Source: Leptoclinus maculatus (lineage: Eukaryota > Chordata > Actinopteri > Perciformes > Stichaeidae). From it: a stretch of DNA of 64,000 nt. Positions within the stretch are counted from its first letter, which is position 1. Each line of letters opens with the position of its first letter. The stretch covers positions 5,466,042-5,530,041 of the forward strand of contig JAVDOI010000007.1 of NCBI GenBank assembly GCA_032191485.1, given 5' to 3'. A program made the translations under genes and the position numbers. The notes beneath the pieces were generated by a model. It did no database searches and was not told where the DNA came from. It worked only from the letters and a program-made list of their open reading frames with translations. Shown piece by piece: positions 11,711 through 25,722 of the stretch.

Positions 11711-13128
11711 GTTTTGGGCTTTTCAATCACATTAAAGGCACAGGGTCAGTGTACGTTTTGATACTTAGTTTATTGGACTAAATCCAAAGTGTCATTAACA
11801 AGAAAGAATCCAAAAATGTTGTTTCGTCCACCCTGCCACAAGGGGACGACTTTGCCGGGAGGCGGGCAGCTGGCTCCGAGAGACCGACCATCAGTTAGCG
11901 GTCAGCCACATTCAGCATTCAGCCAGCGCATACCCCAGCGGGCTGGAGCTTGGTCTAAGGTCCTGACCCCGGAGCTGTCGCACGCAATCCTCCTGACGAA
12001 GTAGTTTTCTGCTTAATGATACAAACACACAGATGGCTAACATAAGCTATAGGCAGATGCCATTCATGAAACGGTGTGTTTCACAAAAAAGCCTTGTAAG
12101 AAATCGAGGGATTCTGTCCACTTAAAGCTAGAGTATTTTAAGTTGAAACAAACATAGGAAGTGTTGAGCTTGTATTAATAGCATTATGCAAAATAAAAAA
12201 ATATGAGCAATTAGATTATTGGCTGACAGAGGCTGTGGCAAAATCTGACTAGTTTGAGTGCAATGACCAACATGAGTGACCCTAAACATTACAATCAGGT
12301 GAGACTCAACTGAAAAGAGGCAAGTTGAAGAAACATGGAAGACAATTAAACAATATCGTGCCATAATTCTTTTAAGGAAATGGTGATGCCTTGATCTGAA
12401 CAGCAAGAACCCCCCAAAGAGATACTGAGAAGATGAGACATCAAGATTATAGAGGGAGGGAAAGTGAGGCCGATACACAACCCCATTGTGTCATCTTTTC
12501 CCCATTGCTGTGCCTTGAGTGATATGTAAAGTAATGTTTTTAATTGGTTGCCGTTGCCATCCGGTAAGTGAATAATGGCTCACATCTACGTGTGTGAAAG
12601 TCACACCGGGTCACTCCAATTAGCTCGATAACAAATGTAAAAGGTTGCCGCAGTGACAAGGTGTTTGCCTTACCTCAGCACCTGACATTCGAGGGCGAAA
12701 TGTGTGCGGTTGAGCAGGTAAATTAGGCGACTTAGTTGCCCTCAAATCGCTATAATGTATAACAATCACCATGACAAGTTTCCTGAGGCATATTCATGTT
12801 TTTTTTTCCTCTCCAGGGTGCGCATTCCGAGGTGGTGTAGAGGAACACAGCGCGCTGCAGATAACCTCCAAAACAACAGTGGAATGAATTAGATCTTGCA
12901 AACCAAACCAGAGAAAAGCATTTATTAGAAAAACTTTCGTGGTACAATATTCCACATAAAGCACTTGACAAATGCATTAAAGAAAGACGATACTCTGGCA
13001 TCGCTGTAAACAAAAAACACTGTTTGTCATTGTCTCATACCTGACCCACAGTGCGTATTCCTATCAAAGTAGACCCAAAAAAACAATTACAGCAGCAATT
13101 ATTTTTGCTTCTCATAAAAGCAGCCATG

Positions 13129-13129
<1 letters not shown>

Positions 13130-13211
<82 letters not shown>

Positions 13212-13235
13212 ACGCACACACACACACACACACAC
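13130..13235. repeat. (CA)n microsatellite with CG interruptions
   Basis: About 53 dinucleotides with three CG substitutions near 13201-13214. Reading frames across it are Thr/His or Cys/Val repeats and are not genes. Confidence 0.98.
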
Positions 13236-16199
13236 TTAACATAAACCTAATCCCCAATCAGTGGTCTGTCAGTGGAATAATAAGATGCATTCCCTCCTAT
13301 CCAGTGTTATTTTTGCCATTCTTTAATGATGCTTTTTAGGGTGCAGCAGAAACATAATATTCAGGCTACAGGCAATTTGGCTTGGCTTGTTTAAACCAGA
13401 TTAATTGTGTTAGGAAGAGGAAGTGTTTTATTGCCTTGTTTCAGGCCTACAGTATATTTCCAATAGCCTTGGTTTTTACAAAAGAGATTCTGTGTTTCTA
13501 CAGCATGTAGATTGTACAGCACTGTAATCTTTTTTTAAACAGGGTCTCTGTCAAACCAGTCGCTCAAACCTGTGAATACTTGACGAAATGGCTGCGTAGC
13601 TTGAATGTCTTTTTAAATGTGTGATAATGTCAGCCAATCATCCAACTGTTCTCGGTTCTAGTCTTGCCGAGACTCTCCCTCTACGCTCCTGCAAAAAAAA
13701 AAAAAAACTCACATGGGAATTTGGCAAAGTTTCAAAGCTCTACACAATTCTCTCAGAAAAGCAGTCGATCGAGCCAAGTGTTGCTAGGTTACGGTGCCGG
13801 GATGCTGGCAGTTGAGTGGATATCCAGCGGTCAGTTCTTATAAAGGGTCTGTCACATCAAAAATTCTATAACGGGAAATATGCTAATAGGACTTTCGTGA
13901 AAAAAAACTTCTGTCTATGTGTATGTATACGTGGTTGCCAGGTTGGATGAATCACAACAGCTGGAGCAGCAGCTTATTAAAGCAGTATTCTCAATAATTT
14001 TTCATTGCAGTTTAGACTTGGTCCTTTTTTCAATCAGTCATGGCGTGTTTAGATAAATATTGAATATTATAATTCAAGCTAATTTCAGTGCAAAAGCTTG
14101 TAAAAACTCACTGTAAATGACCTCCCAAACGAAAGCGGAGTTGGCAACTACAGCCAGAGAACACAGTGGAACACTAAAGAAGCAAATATTTCCCTCAAAA
14201 TGTTACGGAGACCAAAACAAAACTAAAGGTACAGCGAATATTGGACTTCACGGTTGTCAAATGGGCAGTCATTGGCTGACATGACTCCAAAAGAAATGCT
14301 AATGTTGCTCCATGTCTGCTGGATTTGTAATTGTTTGCTAAAGTTGACCATGCAACTTAAATAATGCAGTGCGTCAGGGTGTAGCTATACACATTGTTTC
14401 CGCGGCCCAAAAAAAAGAGAATTGCTGCCATTTTAAAATGTCTAAAACACACTTGAAAAGTTTAAAATGTGCATACGATCTTTTATTTTCATTTATTAGG
14501 ACATCTTGAGTATTAAAGCATACTTAACGCTCATTATTGAAGCTAGCGGGACTACAATACTGATAACAAACTTATTTTAAAATTATATGATGATTTGAAC
14601 ATAGTGTACCTTTTTGTGTGCCCACAGTATAAGGCTGATAATCCACCCCAAGTGGTCATTATATGCATAAATAAGGTTGGAGGTTAACACTCCACCGAAT
14701 TGTGCGTTACCCTTAACTTGTAGTGTGTACAAAAGGACATGATGCTGGTAAAGCACACATATGCTGTCAGTTTTTTGGGACAAAAATAAACTGAGGTGAT
14801 ATGTACACATTTAATGCAAAATCAGCGCTTTTAAATGCAATCGAGCATCACTAGAAAATGAATCTCGTCTAATCCACAAAGACCAGCGCTAACAGCCACA
14901 CGCAGTAACATTGAAGTCATTAGCGTTGGTGGTCAACGAAGCGCATTTGTAAGGGCTGTCTGCTCAAACTAATTTATTTTGGTAAAAATACTAGATTTAG
15001 CTAACCAATGACGCTACACTGCATAGCGTCTCTCTTATTTGGTAGATGCACTTATCGAATCGCTGCAGGTATTTCATAAACTCAAAACATGTCTCAAATC
15101 TCCCAAAAAAAGTGAATGTAATTCGCGGGACATAACGCATTGGCCTCAAGCGCATTTATACGTTTGCCACATGAGTATTTGCAATCAGATGCAAATAAAA
15201 GGCTCATTGAACTCAGCTGCAAAACTGTATGGGTGTGTTTGGGCTGTAATATCCCAAGCGCAATATCTTTTGTGAATCGGACCAGGAGACGGGGAAAATA
15301 GCAGTTGCAAATAATGCGCAACCCGCGGCGGTATCAGCGGCCGTATTCCATTCTTTGTGAAATCGCCCCCCGGTGTACTGATTTGTTGAACTTCTCGAGG
15401 ATTCTTTTTCCACCTTCAGGAAGTAATCTCCACATGCTCACCCAGGCCTCGCGTAGCACATCTGTCTCACTTCATCCACATTAATGAGCCTCCTCCTGCT
15501 GTAAGCTCTGATTTACACACCGTGTTGCTTGGAGCTGAGGCAGCACAATTCTTGCCCATCTCCACCGTTTCTGCTCAATAAAACAAGGATAACACGACAA
15601 ATATTCATCCCAACAGTGTTTAATCCATTATGGAAAAAAGAGGGAGAGGGAAAGAAAGACAGAGGACGGGAGAGGAACAGTGAAAGAGAGATAAATGGGA
15701 GGGTTCGTTATCTGAATGACTACCTCAGTGCTCTCCTCTATTTAAAATGATTTTTATAGCATCACGGAGTGCTGATGAAGTAAAAGTGAATTGTGTGTCT
15801 TGAATGATCAGGGACACTCTTGATGGTCTTGAAGTGGTGATGCTCCTCTCTGTACGTGCCGTAAGCCCAGCAGATGTTTCCAATAGGTGCTGCGGGAGCA
15901 AACTGCACCTTAAGGGCCTGAAACAACAGTCGTTCAAGAGCGACTTGAACGCCTGCTGAACACAAGTTGGAATGAGAGGTGTAATGAATCATGTTAATAT
16001 TACGAACTTTTTCTCTCACACATGGGCAGATAAACACATGCACATACTCATCTGCTGAGGGTGGCAGCCTGTACTGTAACCACAGGGAGAATAAAGATGA
16101 TCCTTCAAGATAATGAACCATGTGTGACAGTAGCCAGCGGCCTCAGTGGGAGCACTGCCATGGTGTGTGTGTGTATGTGTGTGTGTGTGTGTTAAGATT
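13236..16199. other. Non-coding stretch, no gene recognised
   Basis: No transposon domain or splice-framed exon is seen. A purine-rich GAGAGGGAAAG tract lies at about 15640-15700 and a TG microsatellite at 16162-16192. Frames at 15725-16228 (minus) overlap one another and have no family resemblance. Confidence 0.4.
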
Positions 16200-17085
16200 T
16201 CCTTAAAGGGATAGGTTAGATGTTTCAAAGTGTGGTTGTATTGGGCGGCATCCTCCGGTTCTGTGAAGCAAGTGAAGCTATGCTGAAGAGCTTTAAACTT
16301 GCATTCTCTCTAATGGGCATCAGGGGGCGACTCCTCTGGTTGCAAAAAGAAGTCGGATTGTTTAGAAATTTATGACAAAATTACAATTCTCACTTAATTT
16401 ATTACCTCAGTAAACATTGTAAACATGAGTTTATTGGTCTCAATCGCTAGTTTCAAGTCTTCTTCAATACAGCATGATGTTCATTTAGTAAATGATGGTC
16501 CATTTAGAGTAAAACAGACCATAAATCAGGATATGCTTTAGGGCGTGACTACTTTGTGATTGACAGGTTGCTACCAGAGCCATATTTGGCATCTCTACAG
16601 CACTCCACAGTCCAGATATGGTCACTTCTGGTCACTGGTTGCAAAAAACCAAGATGGCGACAGCCAAATTCCGACCAACGTCCAATATTTTTTGGGATAT
16701 AGTCTCCGTGATGTCAACCACAGTTTTCTGAAGAGCTGTTGTGAAGCTCAAAGTGGTTGGCAATGACGACAAAGCCTAGCCCACCTGTCAAGGCCACGCC
16801 CTTATATGTATAACTTTAAGGCTTGATATAACCTTAAAAGTTATATAGAAATTGATCCCCTGCACTATTGTAATGGATGGGGATATTTGCTATAGAGACC
16901 GAAACGTTTTTTATAACAGGGTGTAAACGGGTCATTATGCTGTAAAGTTGGATATTTTAACATGGGAGTCTGAGGAGGTTGACATATTTTTGGAGCCACC
17001 CTCAAGTGGCCATTTGAGGAACTGCAGTTTTTAGCACATCCCCATTGGCCTCATTTTTCAGATAGCGGTCAGCACGCCCCCAGTT
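16200..17085 (+). repeat. Dispersed repeat family, copy 2 (longer)
   Basis: It starts near AAAGGGATAGGTTAGATG and carries the blocks shared with 6700-7180. It continues through GCCCACCTGTCAAGGCCACG and GGAGCCACCCTCAAGTGGCC to the GAGGAACTGCAGTTTTTAGC region. There is no protein domain. From recalled similarity this is a common fish repeat of about 0.9 kb, but its class and precise ends are not established here. Confidence 0.65.
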
Positions 17086-17264
17086 GGAGAAACAGACATG
17101 AGTACCAGAGCAGGCACAAAGCAATGTACTGCTGTGGTTGTTGTGCTGCTCTGATAACTACATACCCATCAGTCTGAATCCATGTTGTGTTACTCAGTTT
17201 ATTTTTGTCCCCTTTGTTCTTATCTTTGTCTTACTTTGTATGATCTCTTTTAGCTGTTTATGTG

Positions 17265-17450
17265 TCAAAGATCAAAGTTTTTTTGAATTCATCCTCTGGG
17301 GAACATGAATGTGTGTACCACATTTCACTGTTATCCATCCAATAGTTTTCAAGATATCTCATTAAAACCCCAAAATGTCAAGCTGATGCTCAGGGGGATC
17401 GAACTTATTGTCTGGGAACCATGATTGTCTGAACCTGCATTAAACTGAGA
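17265..17450. repeat. Short dispersed fish repeat remnant
   Basis: It contains TTCATCCTCTGGGGAACATG, CATTTCACTGTTATCCATCC and AATAGTTTTCAAGATATCTC. This combination is recalled from repeats found throughout fish genomes. A related, diverged piece in the other orientation lies at about 38240-38395. Confidence 0.45.
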
Positions 17451-18438
17451 TTACATTCATCCCATCGACTCCCTCTGAAGGTTGACGAGAAATGTTTTAT
17501 TTCTGATTTAACTCAACTGTTATTACTCAGACAGTCAAATTAAAAAAAGAGTGCTTTTTTAAAGCCTATAAAGCCTGAGCGGCCAAATTATTACCTGCAG
17601 TGTTCTAAACAGTGAGAAAAGTTTAAGGAAACTGCACGCTGTGTTCCATCCCTACTCTGATTACAAGATCTTTGCAAAAGGCCGATGAAAGTAAAACATT
17701 TTTTGCATCAAACATGAGAGGATATTTGCATTTTATTGAGGAAGAGCAATCTGATTTCATGGTTGATAGTGGTGATGCATGCTAATGCCAGGTGAAAATC
17801 AGACATGGATGATGCCTTTCCGGAACAAATCTGGGCGCAGGACATTTTAATGCAAGTCCTTCATGAACCCTTCAGGGTTTTCTTGTTTTCTTGTCATCGT
17901 GTTGTTTCAGTCAGGGATTGCTTTGAGAATTGACATATTGCACCCACACACACTCAAGCTCACATAGACATACGGAAGACAAGAGACAAATTGGAAACTT
18001 CAGTCATGCATCTTGTATTTGTCAGCAGGTTGTCATTCTCAACCCTTCCTGGCTACTGCCGATTTGTTGAAGGAGCGAAACTGCCTCTAAGACAGTGGAC
18101 TACAACTTTTTTGATCGGAACTGCCAATGGCTGTGAAAGAGGTCATTTGACATGCAGAAGAGAGAGCACTTCAACATTTCCAGAAAATTGAAGCACACTT
18201 ATTGCTAGAGTGCAACTAGTTAAGCTAGCTACAGAAAGAGTTACAGTCAGATTAGCAAGGCATTGACCGGGACTAGATTTAAATTTGTTGGTTCAAATGC
18301 TTACAATGACCTATGATACAATTATGTATGACTCTTGTCCATCTGAAGTAGCTAGATGTCAGTGCTGCAGAACGTCTCAAGCAATGTTGGTCTGTTGTAA
18401 CAATGACCATGATTGTTCCTGTAGTTTTTATGCCTAAC

Positions 18439-18476
18439 CTGATCTACCACCATGTTGTACAATGGTGGTAGATCAG
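18439..18476. other. Perfect hairpin, 15-bp stem
   Basis: CTGATCTACCACCAT (18439-18453) is exactly complementary to ATGGTGGTAGATCAG (18462-18476), with an 8-nt loop GTTGTACA. There is no poly-T tract or coding context to suggest a function. Confidence 0.9.
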
Positions 18477-21400
18477 AAGAAAGTCGTATGAATATTTTGG
18501 AAGGCACAAACGAAAAACTACCTTTTCATATAGCCTTTTTACAGAGCAGATTGTTGACCCATCCGGAATATAATGTTAAAAAAAAACATTGAGCCATTTA
18601 ATATTAGAGGGCAAATGTGTTACAGTCTTTGTTAAGTTGGAATAGAGCTGAGAATAATCAAAACACTGCTGTTAAATGAATAAAACAATCAGTCCGACCC
18701 ACATGTCGAACCCCCACTTTTATAATTCTATAGGCTCTAGGTCCACACAGCATACGTTTTCATGATAACATGATGCCAGAACAAATATTGTGTCAGCCGA
18801 GAACAGGTGGCGAAGGGTGGGGATTCTTTCAATCTTCAATGTGTTTATCCATGTTGCAATATGGAGGCACATGAATGTAATTAGCGAAAAAACAAAAATC
18901 TTGGCGAAGAGTAAAATACCCAACGCAGGTGCTCATATTGTCAGAGAGAAAGCAGGTGTTTGCCGAGCTCACACTCGCTTATTTTCTGTTTGATCGACAA
19001 ATGTATTTTAGAGCCCATCATCAGTGCTGATGTAGTTACCCCTGCAATGAAGGAATGGCTTTGCAGCACTTATAATTAGTTTTTCCTTGTAAGCATTTGG
19101 TTCAAACTATCTTATCTTGTTTGTTTTTTTTAAGCTCACGGCATTTATTCACAAAGCACAGCGCACCACATTAGTGCAGCATTTGTGTTCCCCCCTCAGT
19201 TGGTCGTGGATTTTTAGACTGCAGACTAGAGCCCTGAACGCGTTCAACAGTGATCTTGCTCCGAGAGGCCGATTGAAAACACCAGCTTTCCCCCCCGGCC
19301 CTACATGGCATCTGTTATAATCGGCATATTAACACCTGATTTATAATCAAGGTGTTACGATGCTGGCGATACATGTCGGGTGACGGATTTCCAAAGTTGA
19401 CCCTTGATTAAAACGATTTGAAACGAAAAGATTAATTTACACAGATGTTATTGCAATATGTTTTGTCATGCCTGGTAAAACAATAATTGTATCCGTGATT
19501 GATTGCATTATTTAAAACTGGAGAGCATCTACGGATGCGATCACACCAGATGCGACACTAAACCAGGCCAGAGGAGTAAAGCTTCCTACCTCCGTACTTC
19601 TCAACTGCACACTGTTACACCTTTGTTATTAAAGTGGTAGAGAACATTCATTTATTTCTGAGTAACAGACAAAAAAAATAAGGTGAGGTGTGAGTTTTTT
19701 TTCAGGCAAAGATAAGAGACAGTTTTGGTACACAATAGCTTGTGATTACATTTCTCACAGGCATGCAGGACTTGACTGAGTTCCCTGCAATTACGGCGGA
19801 AAGCTACGTCAGTCTGCACGGCCTTCAGCATCAACGCTGCTAAATACCGTTACGAGAATTTAATTAATTTAAAAGTTGAATTTCCAAGACAGGGTGTTTT
19901 CCTGACCTTGCAGCCTTTTGTGTGGAGAAAAGAGAGTTTCCTTTATGTCCTCCAATAATCCCAGACAGTAGCTTTGTTGAGCTCAGAAACCTACGGGCCA
20001 ATTAAACTCTTTTTGTCATTATTGTTATTAAAAGCTTTTCTCCGAGCCGAGGATGAATGGCATGAAAATTCCCCGGGTTCAAAGCAAGTCACAACCTAAA
20101 TGTTGAACCAAATCCCTCAGGCAGCGCGTGTGCCAGAGGAATTTGGTTAAAACGCCGTACACACACAGTATCTTCCGAACAAAAACTGAACACATCTCGG
20201 TCCTAATTCATTAGTCAGCTGTCTCCTTCGGATTTCCTCACAGAGCACATGCTGATTGATTTAAATCTCTCCGAAACCTCCTCTCAGAACTTCTTTAACT
20301 CAATCACTTCTGTCCTCCTTTCCACAGACATGCACTCATTTGAAAATGAACATTATGCTTCAATATGATCCAAGGTAGGGAGCAGGTCTTATCCCTCTCC
20401 CTAATGCCAAATAAAGCTCTCGGGTGATGTACAGTGCTCCCTTAAAAGCCTCATCAGCCCTGGAAACTAGAGAGCCAAGACCATCCCTCTGCAGTAAATG
20501 TGAACGATTTTACCTTTTTTCTCTCAATAGTTAGAAACCTTTTTTTTCAAAGACAGAGAAAATAAAAAAATGTGATCAAAAACAAAAGTGAGAGGAGAAT
20601 ATGTGGGCTGTGTTAAGGCTTTGATCTGCAGCTGATGTATTAAAGCTCTCTAAGTCTCATTAAACAGAAGTCAGCGTTTTATGTGACAGATGCAGCGAAA
20701 ATGTTGAGGTACAGTACTTACAGAAGAGGTACATTGTGGTACATCTCACTCCGTAACTTCTAAAGTACCGTTAGCAGAATCGTTAACTTTGGACCTTATC
20801 GATACCCCGGATATTTACTACTGTCTTATCGGTTCACGTTTACAACCGGGTTTCGGGGGGCATCCCTAAAGACTACTTATGGTGGGTGGTCAACCCAGAG
20901 TGTTTGAGACCAGTGTTCATGTCCCAATAGTGTTACATGAAGTCAAAGCCCAGCCATGAGGTTTTTCCGACATTACGAAGTTAGATATAGGACAAACATC
21001 ATGGTTGGGCTTAAAAGAAAGTTTCGGCAACAAAACCGCAGCAATACTTTGGGACACGCAATGTCCAACACCGGTCTCATGCGTGAAAATTAGTTGGACC
21101 CTTCCACCACCCGATCCACCTACCATAAGTGTTCTTTGTCGATAGTTAACACTCCGTCACGTGGATGCGTAATTCATGTGTCCACCTAAAGAAGTCTCCT
21201 AATTGACTCTCTATTGGCATCGTCTTTGTCCATTGGAAAAAAATAGACAATTCTTGTCCAATGTACACAAAACCAATAGATTGCATTCTGTGACTATTTG
21301 ACGACCTGCCATGATACTGGGCCGGATCAGGTTGGTTGGACAAACACGCTAGATGATGGAGCGAACCACAAACAGCAAAGTAAACTTAATTAAATTAGAA

Positions 21401-21945
21401 GGGGCTCCAATATCGATACACAAAGCACTCCACTTGAATCCAGTGCTCTACTTTGCTGCAGTGGGAGAAGCAACTTTGAGTAGAGCATGCATAAGCTCAT
21501 TGTAGCAGATCGATACAAATTATGGAGCAGAGCATCACCTGCTAATAGTTTTTTTGTATATCAATGACCTAATTAATTCAGTACAGTACTGTGAGAAGAT
21601 GCAGAAAACAGTCAGCACACTAGTACAGGGTTGATTTGTTGCTATCAACGACATTAGTTTTCCGTCGCAAATTATTATGCATGTCAATATTTGGACAGCT
21701 TCTGGTGTGGCTGATTTTACTGTTGGATGTTCATCACACGCATACACATGCATGTAGTCATACGTTGAAAAGCACAGACTCCATGCACTTCCACGTTGGC
21801 ACACCCCAGGGTCGATTTACAATCTCCAAGATGACTTTCCCATAGTCCAGTGCTCCGGATGTTGCCCTTCCATGTAATTTGATTTCAGGGAAATTAACAA
21901 ACTGATTGCACTGGGGTTTTGCTCCATGCAGCCGACCACTGCTGC

Positions 21946-23616
<1,671 letters not shown>

Positions 23617-24198
23617 GTGCTGCAGGAATGAGTACTAAAGCCCAGAAATACCCATCTGGTTCCCTCGTCTCGAAGTCATTGGGTTCTTTGAATGGGTTGA
23701 ATTTGGTTAGATGCCTGAAATAAGGTTTGAGGTTAACACAAGCTCACAAGATTTTTACGTTTTGATCTACGACATGAAAAAATGTCAGTAGATATCCTTG
23801 TCAATTTTGAAGCTTTTGGGTGTCTTAAAAACGGCGGTTGGTAACAAGTGGCTATATGAGACTACTGAATGCCATCAGGGCGGCTAGTCCACTTTTACGC
23901 CGACTAGTCCGCCTTTACAGCCTGGTACTCATGCGGCCATGGTGTTCGTTTATAGCTAATGTTTGCTTTTCACTTCTGGTGGTAAGATTTACACTTCAAA
24001 AATCATAAAAGTGGTGTTTATTTTTGAAGATTATCTTGCTGAACAAAACGTTTAAGTGTCACAGACGTTTGTTTGCCACAGAGCTCATTTTCTGCAAAAA
24101 TCTAAAGTCCAATGGAAAAATGTCATTGGCCTTTCGTGGAAGGAATCAGTGCGATGCTAACTTTGGTGTTTACAAAAAATACGTCATCCCTGCAGCAC
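23617..24198 (+). mobile_element. GTGCTGCAGG-type non-autonomous element, copy B (full length)
   Basis: It begins GTGCTGCAGGAATGAGT and ends in the near-inverse ...TCATCCCTGCAGCAC, giving imperfect terminal inverted repeats of about 15 bp. Just outside, TAGA on the left mirrors TAGC on the complement of the right, so the true ends may be 2-4 bp further out. It is 582 bp long with no transposase domain, as expected for a MITE-like element. Other copies lie at 9995-10161 (minus) and 38609-38960 (plus). The superfamily is unknown. Confidence 0.65.
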
Positions 24199-24904
24199 GC
24201 TATTGCAGTAATATTGTTCACATCATTTCTCATAATTTTTCTTTTTCTATTTCGTAATTAAAGACTCAGGGTGATCTTTAATCCAGCCGTTCTCCTTTTA
24301 AAAAAGCAAAGCACTGTATTTTTTCAGTGAAAAGCAATGTAACCCAGAAGCAATGAGCCTTGAACACATCACAACATGATTCAACCGTACCATCATTCAT
24401 TATACCTCTGGCTGAGAAGGTTTCGGAGAGAGCGAGCCATAAAACAGCAGTCAAAGAGCTGGAATGATAGCAGTGTCTTGTTCATAGGCTCTTCTTTATC
24501 TGAGTGGATGGATAATCACCATAAATACCAAGTATGAGCCCAAATGCTCAGGGGAAAGGAAGCACCCTGCACCAAAGACATCATATATTCCACACTCTTA
24601 CTTCTCATTCAAACTTGTATTACCTCGGCCTGGCTCAGACCTTTTTGACTGATTTCTATCATTAAGGCTTGGTGTATCTGACTGAAGGCTAGCATCAGAT
24701 TAATTCAGTCTGATGTTCCAATGAAAGCAGTGATAACGATAAAATGTCAGCTATGTCTGGTCCCTTTTTTGTTCGTTTGTTTACCTCCCTTTCCGCAGGC
24801 AATAATGGTAAATCTCAGTTTTCTGTTGCAGCCTGAGGAGGAAGTTTTATCAGATAATCTGTGAGTTTGGAAAAATGCAACTTTGTATCTATGATATTGT
24901 GTAT
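24199..24904. other. Non-coding stretch, no gene recognised
   Basis: AT-rich sequence. Nothing supports a gene or a known repeat. Confidence 0.4.
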
Positions 24905-25722
24905 CTAAGGGTGCTTTCACACCGAACCGGTTTGGTTCAGTTAAAAACAAACTCAGGTCAGTTTGCTCGGTTAGTGTGCTTTGTTTGGGCTGATGTGAAA
25001 GCTGTCAATTGAAACCAAACAACCTAACTGAGACCATCTAAAAGAGCGGACTGTGGCGTGGTTCGTTTGTGGTCTGTAAGCAAATAAAGGATTTTACGAT
25101 AGCAGCTATGTGATTCAAGCACGATTTGAAGAGTCAAACTACTAATAAATTCATCTGCTCGTGTAACGTGTTCAGGGAACGATCTTGTGATTTATCTGTA
25201 TTAAGAGAAATAAATATGAGCACATCATCGCCAGTATTTTCCATGATTTAAAGGTTGAAAGCTGCCCCATTAAAAAGTTTGTGACAGCAATCCCGCAGTC
25301 CCGAGATTCGCAATAACGGTTCGCACCAGTCATCCAGCAGGCTTTTGTACAGTCCTGTCTCTACCACTATTTATCAGAACATGTGGTCAATTCACAGTCT
25401 TAGAATACTAATAATGCTTATAATCAGTTATTAATCAAAGAAAAATACATATACACATTAGAAGCATTAAGGTGCTGCATTCATTTCGGTCAGTAATTCA
25501 AATACGATTTCCCCAAGTGGGTCCTGATGATGCCAATGCCAATCACCAAAACTGTGCAATCAACGCATTACCTGTCATTCAGTATGATTCACGTTTACTC
25601 CTCTTGGTTTGTTTGTAAAATATCAGAGTGAACAGAACCAGAACTTAAATGCAACAATGTATAATTGTATCCCTTTTGGTGCCGACCAAATGAACCAAAC
25701 TACAGGTGTGAAAGCATCTTAA
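24905..25722. mobile_element. MITE-like element flanked by TTAA-type duplication
   Basis: The left end reads CTAA-GGGTGCTTTCACACC and the right end GGTGTGAAAGCATC-TTAA. Inverted terminal sequences GGTGCTTTCACACC and its mirror GGTGTGAAAGCATC bound about 810 bp without coding capacity. The subterminal parts also mirror each other (ACCGGTTTGGTTCAG against CCAAATGAACCAAAC). TTAA target sites are used by Kolobok and piggyBac elements; the left copy has decayed to CTAA. The superfamily cannot be fixed from the sequence alone. Confidence 0.65.

Larger units (their letters stand above)
9623..13129. other. Non-coding stretch, no gene recognised
   Basis: Besides the repeat pieces listed separately (9995-10161 and 11535-11710), this is AT-rich sequence with chance frames only. 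The longest is 12478-12128 on the minus strand (116 codons), which is hydrophobic and domain-less. A GC-richer block at about 11830-12000 has an open frame but no recognisable protein. Confidence 0.4.
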
